Below are positions 60,674-64,000 of a stretch of 64,000 bases of DNA, one piece after another. The DNA is taken from positions 558,001 through 622,000 of the forward strand of contig JBGAGO010000001.1 in NCBI GenBank assembly GCA_044226655.1, read 5' to 3'. This DNA comes from JBEVOS01 sp044226655. Lineage in GTDB: Bacteria > Pseudomonadota > Alphaproteobacteria > Caulobacterales > Aquidulcibacteraceae. Both the position numbers and the translations under genes were made by a program. Within the stretch, counting starts at the first letter, position 1. Each line of letters opens with the position of its first letter. The notes beneath the pieces are model-generated. The model did no database searches. It worked only from the letters and a program-made list of their open reading frames with translations, and was not told the DNA's origin.

Positions 60674-60967
60674 TCAGCGCGCTTCCTCGGGCGTTTTGAG
60701 TTCGAGGCTCAACGCGTGCAATCCGCCAGCGAATTCAGCTTTGAGCGCATCCATCACCTTACGTTGGCGCTCAAGGCGCGAAACGCCATTGAAATCAGCG
60801 CTGACCATGCGCACTTTATAATGCGTCTCGCCGCCCTCGCGCGCGCCCGCGTGGCCCGCATGACGCGCCGATTGATCCTCGATCTCGACAAGCGCTGGTG
60901 AGAACGCCTCCTTAAGGGCTTTCTCGATACGCTCCGCGCGCGAAAGCGGTCGATTTGCTGTTGTCAA
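60674..60967 (-). CDS. BolA family protein
   Basis: 97 residues from TTG 60967, which has AAAGGGA 7 nt upstream; ATG 60997 (10 codons earlier) lacks a ribosome site. Core: RAERIEKALKEAFSPALVEIEDQSARHAGHAGAREGGETHYKVRMVSADFNGVSRLERQRKVMDALKAE. It has the H and [ST]-x-x-x-R-H region of BolA folds, which bind [2Fe-2S] with glutaredoxins. It is divergent from the J-domain gene, a common alphaproteobacterial neighbourhood with cobS. Confidence 0.9.
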   Translation of the reverse strand: MTTANRPLSRAERIEKALKEAFSPALVEIEDQSARHAGHAGAREGGETHYKVRMVSADFNGVSRLERQRKVMDALKAEFAGGLHALSLELKTPEEAR

Positions 60968-61007
60968 TTCCTTGTCCCTTTCGCGCCGTGGCCACATACT
61001 GAAGACG

Positions 61008-61616
61008 ATGGCGAACGCCTTCCACTATCGCCCCAAATACGTTGACATCCGAGTCAACAAGCCGATGGAAGAAACCAAGCGGCGCGCGAACGAACGCGCC
61101 TGCGATCATGTCGGCTGTGAGCGCGCGGGCGAGCATCCCGCGCCCAAATCACGCGATCAGGCCGGCCAGTTCTGGTATTTCTGCCGCGAGCACGCCAGCG
61201 ATTATAACCGCCGCTGGAACTATTTCGACGGCATGAGCGAAGCCGAATTCGTCTCCTTCCAGCAAGGCGAGGAAATCGGTCACCGCCCGACTTGGACGTT
61301 CAAGCCCGGCCGGGGCGAGCGGGTGAACCGCACACGCTTCTTCCAGGCCGCTGCGCCCGGGGATGCGTTCCGCCTGTTCGGCCGCACCGGTGAAGCCAAG
61401 GCGCAGGCCGCGCCGCGTCTGTCGCGCCTCCAGGTCAAGGCGCTGGAGACCTTGTCGCTGGAAGAAAGCGCCGACCGCACCGCCATCCGCACGCGCTACG
61501 CCGAGCTGGTCAAACGCCTCCACCCCGATTCCAATGGCGGCGACCGCAGCTCCGAAGGCATGCTCCAAAAGGTCGTCCAGGCCTTTCAGGTCCTGAAACA
61601 GGCGGGGCTGGCTTAG
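61008..61616 (+). CDS. J-domain co-chaperone protein
   Basis: 202 residues. The C-terminal J domain has H172-P-D174 in LHPDSNGGD, preceded by ALETLSLEESADRTAIRTRYAELVKRL. The N terminus has a conserved block ERACDHVGCERAGEHPAPKSRDQAGQFWYFCREHASDYNRRWNYFDGMS, whose Cys/His residues may bind zinc. It would stimulate a DnaK-type chaperone; position next to cobS is conserved in this group. Confidence 0.9.
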   Translation: MANAFHYRPKYVDIRVNKPMEETKRRANERACDHVGCERAGEHPAPKSRDQAGQFWYFCREHASDYNRRWNYFDGMSEAEFVSFQQGEEIGHRPTWTFKPGRGERVNRTRFFQAAAPGDAFRLFGRTGEAKAQAAPRLSRLQVKALETLSLEESADRTAIRTRYAELVKRLHPDSNGGDRSSEGMLQKVVQAFQVLKQAGLA

Positions 61617-61713
61617 GCCGGCGCGAATTCTCCCGCACTGCGGTGATTTACGCCTTGGCGCGGGCCGGGGCGGCGGGGCAGAGTGCGGTGCACAAGCCTG
61701 ACTACGGACGAAT

Positions 61714-62697
61714 ATGAGCACCGCAGACGATCTGATTGACATGAAGCCGGACAAAGAGGTCAGCGCCAAGACGTTCGGCGTGGCCTCGGATATGAAAATC
61801 CCGGCCTTCTCCAAGCGCACGGAATATGTGCCTGAGGTGGACGAAGCTTACCGCTTCGATCCGCAGACCACGCTCGCCATCCTCGCCGGCTTTGCGTTCA
61901 ATCGGCGCGTCATGGTCCAGGGCTATCACGGCACCGGCAAATCCACCCATGTCGAGCAGGTGGCCGCGCGGCTCAATTGGCCCATGGTGCGGGTCAATCT
62001 GGACAGCCATGTCAGCCGCATCGATCTGGTCGGCAAGGACGCCATCGTGCTGAAGGATGGCAAGCAGGTCACCGAATTCCGCGAGGGCATGCTGCCCTGG
62101 GCGCTGCAGCGCCCGGTCGCGATCTGCTTCGACGAATATGACGCCGGCCGGCCGGACGTGATGTTCGTGATCCAGCGCGTGCTGGAATCGAGCGGCAAGC
62201 TGACTTTGCTGGATCAGAACCGCGTCATCACCGCCAACCCCTTCTTCCGCCTGTTCTCCACGACCAACACGATCGGTCTGGGCGATACGACGGGCCTCTA
62301 TCACGGCACGCAGCAGATCAATCAGGCGCAGATGGACCGCTGGTCCGTCGTCACCGTGCTCAACTATTTGGAGCACGACGCCGAAGCCGCCATCGTGCTC
62401 GCCAAGGCGCCGTCCTACGACACGCCCGAAGGCAAGCGCACGATCATGTCCATGGTCCGCGTCGCCGACATGACGCGCAACGCCTTCATGAACGGCGACA
62501 TCTCCACGGTCATGAGCCCGCGCACCGTCATCACCTGGGCCCAGAACGCCGATATCTTCGGCGATATCGGCCTCGCCTTCCGCATGACGTTCCTGAACAA
62601 GTGCGACGAGCTGGAACGGCCGACGGTGGCCGAGTTCTACCAGCGCGCGTTCGGGGCGGATCTGCCGGAAGCGGCGACGCGGGTGAAGGTGGCTTGA
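61714..62697 (+). CDS. cobS: Cobaltochelatase subunit CobS (AAA+ ATPase)
   Basis: 327 residues. AAA+ core: Walker A G73-T-G-K76-S in VQGYHGTGKSTHVEQVAARL. Then VAICFDEYDAGRPDVMFVIQRVLE (Walker B), LFSTTNTIGLGDTTGLYHGTQQINQAQMDRW and a sensor-2-like region. With CobT it powers cobalt insertion by CobN in aerobic B12 synthesis. Usually cobT follows closely; here a toxin-antitoxin-like pair on the other strand and an esterase gene follow instead, within the window. Confidence 0.94.
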   Translation: MSTADDLIDMKPDKEVSAKTFGVASDMKIPAFSKRTEYVPEVDEAYRFDPQTTLAILAGFAFNRRVMVQGYHGTGKSTHVEQVAARLNWPMVRVNLDSHVSRIDLVGKDAIVLKDGKQVTEFREGMLPWALQRPVAICFDEYDAGRPDVMFVIQRVLESSGKLTLLDQNRVITANPFFRLFSTTNTIGLGDTTGLYHGTQQINQAQMDRWSVVTVLNYLEHDAEAAIVLAKAPSYDTPEGKRTIMSMVRVADMTRNAFMNGDISTVMSPRTVITWAQNADIFGDIGLAFRMTFLNKCDELERPTVAEFYQRAFGADLPEAATRVKVA

Positions 62698-62735
62698 GGG
62701 GCGGTTGGGCTGTTCCCGCTGGGCGTCGGATCCGC

Positions 62736-63086
62736 TCAGCTATCCGCAACACGGGCGCTAGCAGCGCCCGCTCTGACAAAAGCGCCAGCGGCTAAGTCGT
62801 CGCCGTAAGCATGGACGCACGTTCGTAGCAGCTTCGTCTCCTCGTCGACGCTGCCGAGGTCGTCGATCAGGAGAACGCCAGCGTGCTTCGCGCCGTCGCG
62901 AAACACGAGCGCGCCGATGTCGTGATCTTTCGTGATGAAGATACGACCATCGGCCAAGGCCTCCGCCAGCAACGCTGCATCGCCCGGATCGTGAGGCCGT
63001 TCGGCGGAATAGAGAACATCGTGCCCGTCGCGGCGCAAAGCGTGAACGGCAGGCGCGACGATGTTCGTGTCGGCGAACAGCCGCAC
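62736..63086 (-). CDS. DUF5615 (PIN-like) family protein, putative toxin
   Basis: 116 residues. The start RLFADTNIVAPAVHALRRDGHDVLYSAE and ALADGRIFITKDHDIGALVFRDGAKHAGVLLID carry Asp residues of the Mut7-C/PIN-like nuclease fold. The GTG start is immediately after the TAA of the DUF433 gene (TAAGTG), giving tight coupling. Pairs of DUF433 and DUF5615 are widespread and regarded as toxin-antitoxin-like modules. Confidence 0.85.
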   Translation of the reverse strand: MRLFADTNIVAPAVHALRRDGHDVLYSAERPHDPGDAALLAEALADGRIFITKDHDIGALVFRDGAKHAGVLLIDDLGSVDEETKLLRTCVHAYGDDLAAGAFVRAGAASARVADS

Positions 63087-63347
63087 TTATTCCGCGGCCA
63101 CGGCGAGCCCATCTGCGTCGGCGCGCTCAGCCAGGCGCGCGCCGTAGAGCAGGCAGGCGTCAATATCTGCGGCTTCCAGCACCGGATACGCGGCAAGGAC
63201 CTCCTCCCGCGTCGCGCCCCGCGCCAGCAAAGCGAGCACCATCGCGGGCGTGACCCTGCGACCGCGGATGACGGGCTTGCCGCCCATCTTTCCCGGTTCA
63301 GCCGCGATCCGTGCGAGCAATGATCGAGACTCGTCAGTCAAAGTCAT
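63087..63347 (-). CDS. DUF433 family protein, putative antitoxin
   Basis: 86 residues from the ATG at 63347 (MTLTDESRSLLARI); an upstream in-frame start gives a 13-residue extension with no support. The DUF433 core is GKMGGKPVIRGRRVTPAMVLALLARGATREEVLAAYPVLEAADIDACLLYGA, a winged-helix-like domain. It is the first gene of the DUF433-DUF5615 pair. Confidence 0.86.
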   Translation of the reverse strand: MTLTDESRSLLARIAAEPGKMGGKPVIRGRRVTPAMVLALLARGATREEVLAAYPVLEAADIDACLLYGARLAERADADGLAVAAE

Positions 63348-63450
63348 GGCGGCGAAGCTATCATGTTCTCGGTATTTCGGCCACAACTCCCACGGCGCGC
63401 CTCAGGCGCCTCGTCCTGGCGCTGCGCCTGAACTTGCGTCATCCTCCCCC

Positions 63451-64000
63451 ATGCTCCGCGCCATTCCCGCTTCCGTTTCGCCCGAGGCCCGCGCTGCGCT
63501 GCAGGAGCCGGGCGCGCCGTTTGATGTGCCGGTGGTCGAGGCGCGCGGTTTCGCCGATGCGGTGCAGGCGCAGATGCGCGCTGCGCAGCTCGCGAAATAT
63601 GATGTCGCGATCAGCGAAGATGTCATCGCGGGCGTGCCCGTGCGCGTGTTCACGCCGAAGACGCCGGCCAAGGGCGCCAGCGAACGCCTGCTGCTGAATT
63701 TTCACGGCGGCGGGTTCCGCGTCGATTCCGGCTCCTATTCGGAGAACATCCCGATCGCCGCGCTGACCGGCCTCAGTGTAATCTCCGGCCTTTACCGCAT
63801 GGCGCCGGAGCATCCTTATCCGGCCGCGGTGGATGATGCGCTCGCGCTCTATCGCGACGCGCTGACGCGCGTTCAGCCCGAGCGCATCGCGATTTACGGC
63901 ACGTCCGCCGGCGGCATCCTCTGCGCGCAATTGCTCGCGCACCTGCGCCGCGAGGGCTTGCCCATGCCGGGCGCGGCGGGGCTCTTCACGATGCTGGCCG
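63451..64000 (+). CDS. Alpha/beta hydrolase fold-3 (HSL-type) carboxylesterase, 3' end outside the window
   Basis: About 183 codons are visible from ATG 63451; the frame is still open at the right edge. Oxyanion motif H85-G-G-G (NFHGGGFRVDSGS), RMAPEHPYPAAVDDAL, and nucleophile S152 in GTSAGG place it in the hormone-sensitive-lipase family. Asp and His of the triad lie beyond the edge. The substrate is unknown. Confidence 0.88.
   Translation, partial: MLRAIPASVSPEARAALQEPGAPFDVPVVEARGFADAVQAQMRAAQLAKYDVAISEDVIAGVPVRVFTPKTPAKGASERLLLNFHGGGFRVDSGSYSENIPIAALTGLSVISGLYRMAPEHPYPAAVDDALALYRDALTRVQPERIAIYGTSAGGILCAQLLAHLRREGLPMPGAAGLFTMLA

Overview
The window looks like a chromosomal segment of a GC-rich alphaproteobacterium, most likely Caulobacterales or Maricaulales-like. 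This is an inference from gene content and order (rpsT-dnaA, Usg, MmcB, a CC0125/CC1285-type lipoprotein, the BolA/J-protein/CobS cluster), not from a phylogeny. Coding density is very high, and nearly all genes share one GC-rich codon style. Two places deviate: the stretch downstream of tRNA-Arg (about 26.25-28.5 kb) and one gene behind gyrB (46.57-47.58 kb).

Layout. 0-12 kb: end of a thioredoxin-like gene, a TIR/coiled-coil/membrane/WD40 signalling protein, proB, a TerB-like gene, obgE, a dienelactone hydrolase and the envelope pair tamA-tamB. 12-20 kb: htpX, an SdhAF4-like factor, kup, a ParE-type toxin with its RHH antitoxin, an alpha/beta hydrolase and argG. 20-26 kb: cytochrome P450, FMN-binding protein, hemolysin III, Usg, a lipoprotein and TraB/GumN. 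26-28.5 kb: tRNA-Arg followed by a small accessory island holding an unknown protein and an XRE-ImmA/IrrE protein. 28.6-38.5 kb: a translationally coupled ferritin-like/2OG-Fe(II) oxygenase pair, tRNA-Thr, a large unknown membrane protein, a TetR/SDR pair, a DOPA-dioxygenase, a divergent pair of citrate-synthase paralogues (one with an N-terminal HTH) and an enoyl-CoA hydratase.

38.5-46.6 kb is the replication cluster rpsT, dnaA, dnaN, recF, (exoD), gyrB. This suggests closeness to the chromosomal origin, although no convincing DnaA-box array is visible. 46.6-64 kb: an atypical zinc-finger-like gene overlapping the end of gyrB, bioY, thpR, lipoproteins, a zincin, a D-aminoacylase, an enoyl-CoA hydratase, a canonical di-iron ferritin-like protein, SDR, an ArsR-SRPBCC pair, MmcB, a DUF1214/DUF1254 pair, and bolA / J-domain protein / cobS. 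CobS is followed by a DUF433-DUF5615 toxin-antitoxin-like pair and a carboxylesterase cut by the window edge.

Two window-wide patterns stand out. Several families of palindromic repeats (called A-D here) sit almost only between genes. Convergent gene ends either abut or overlap (gaps of 3-9 nt, or 4-nt overlaps on a shared CTAG) or are filled by one of these palindromes. In two cases the repeat has become the 3' end of a gene. No CRISPR array, prophage, integrase, transposase or rRNA operon was found.
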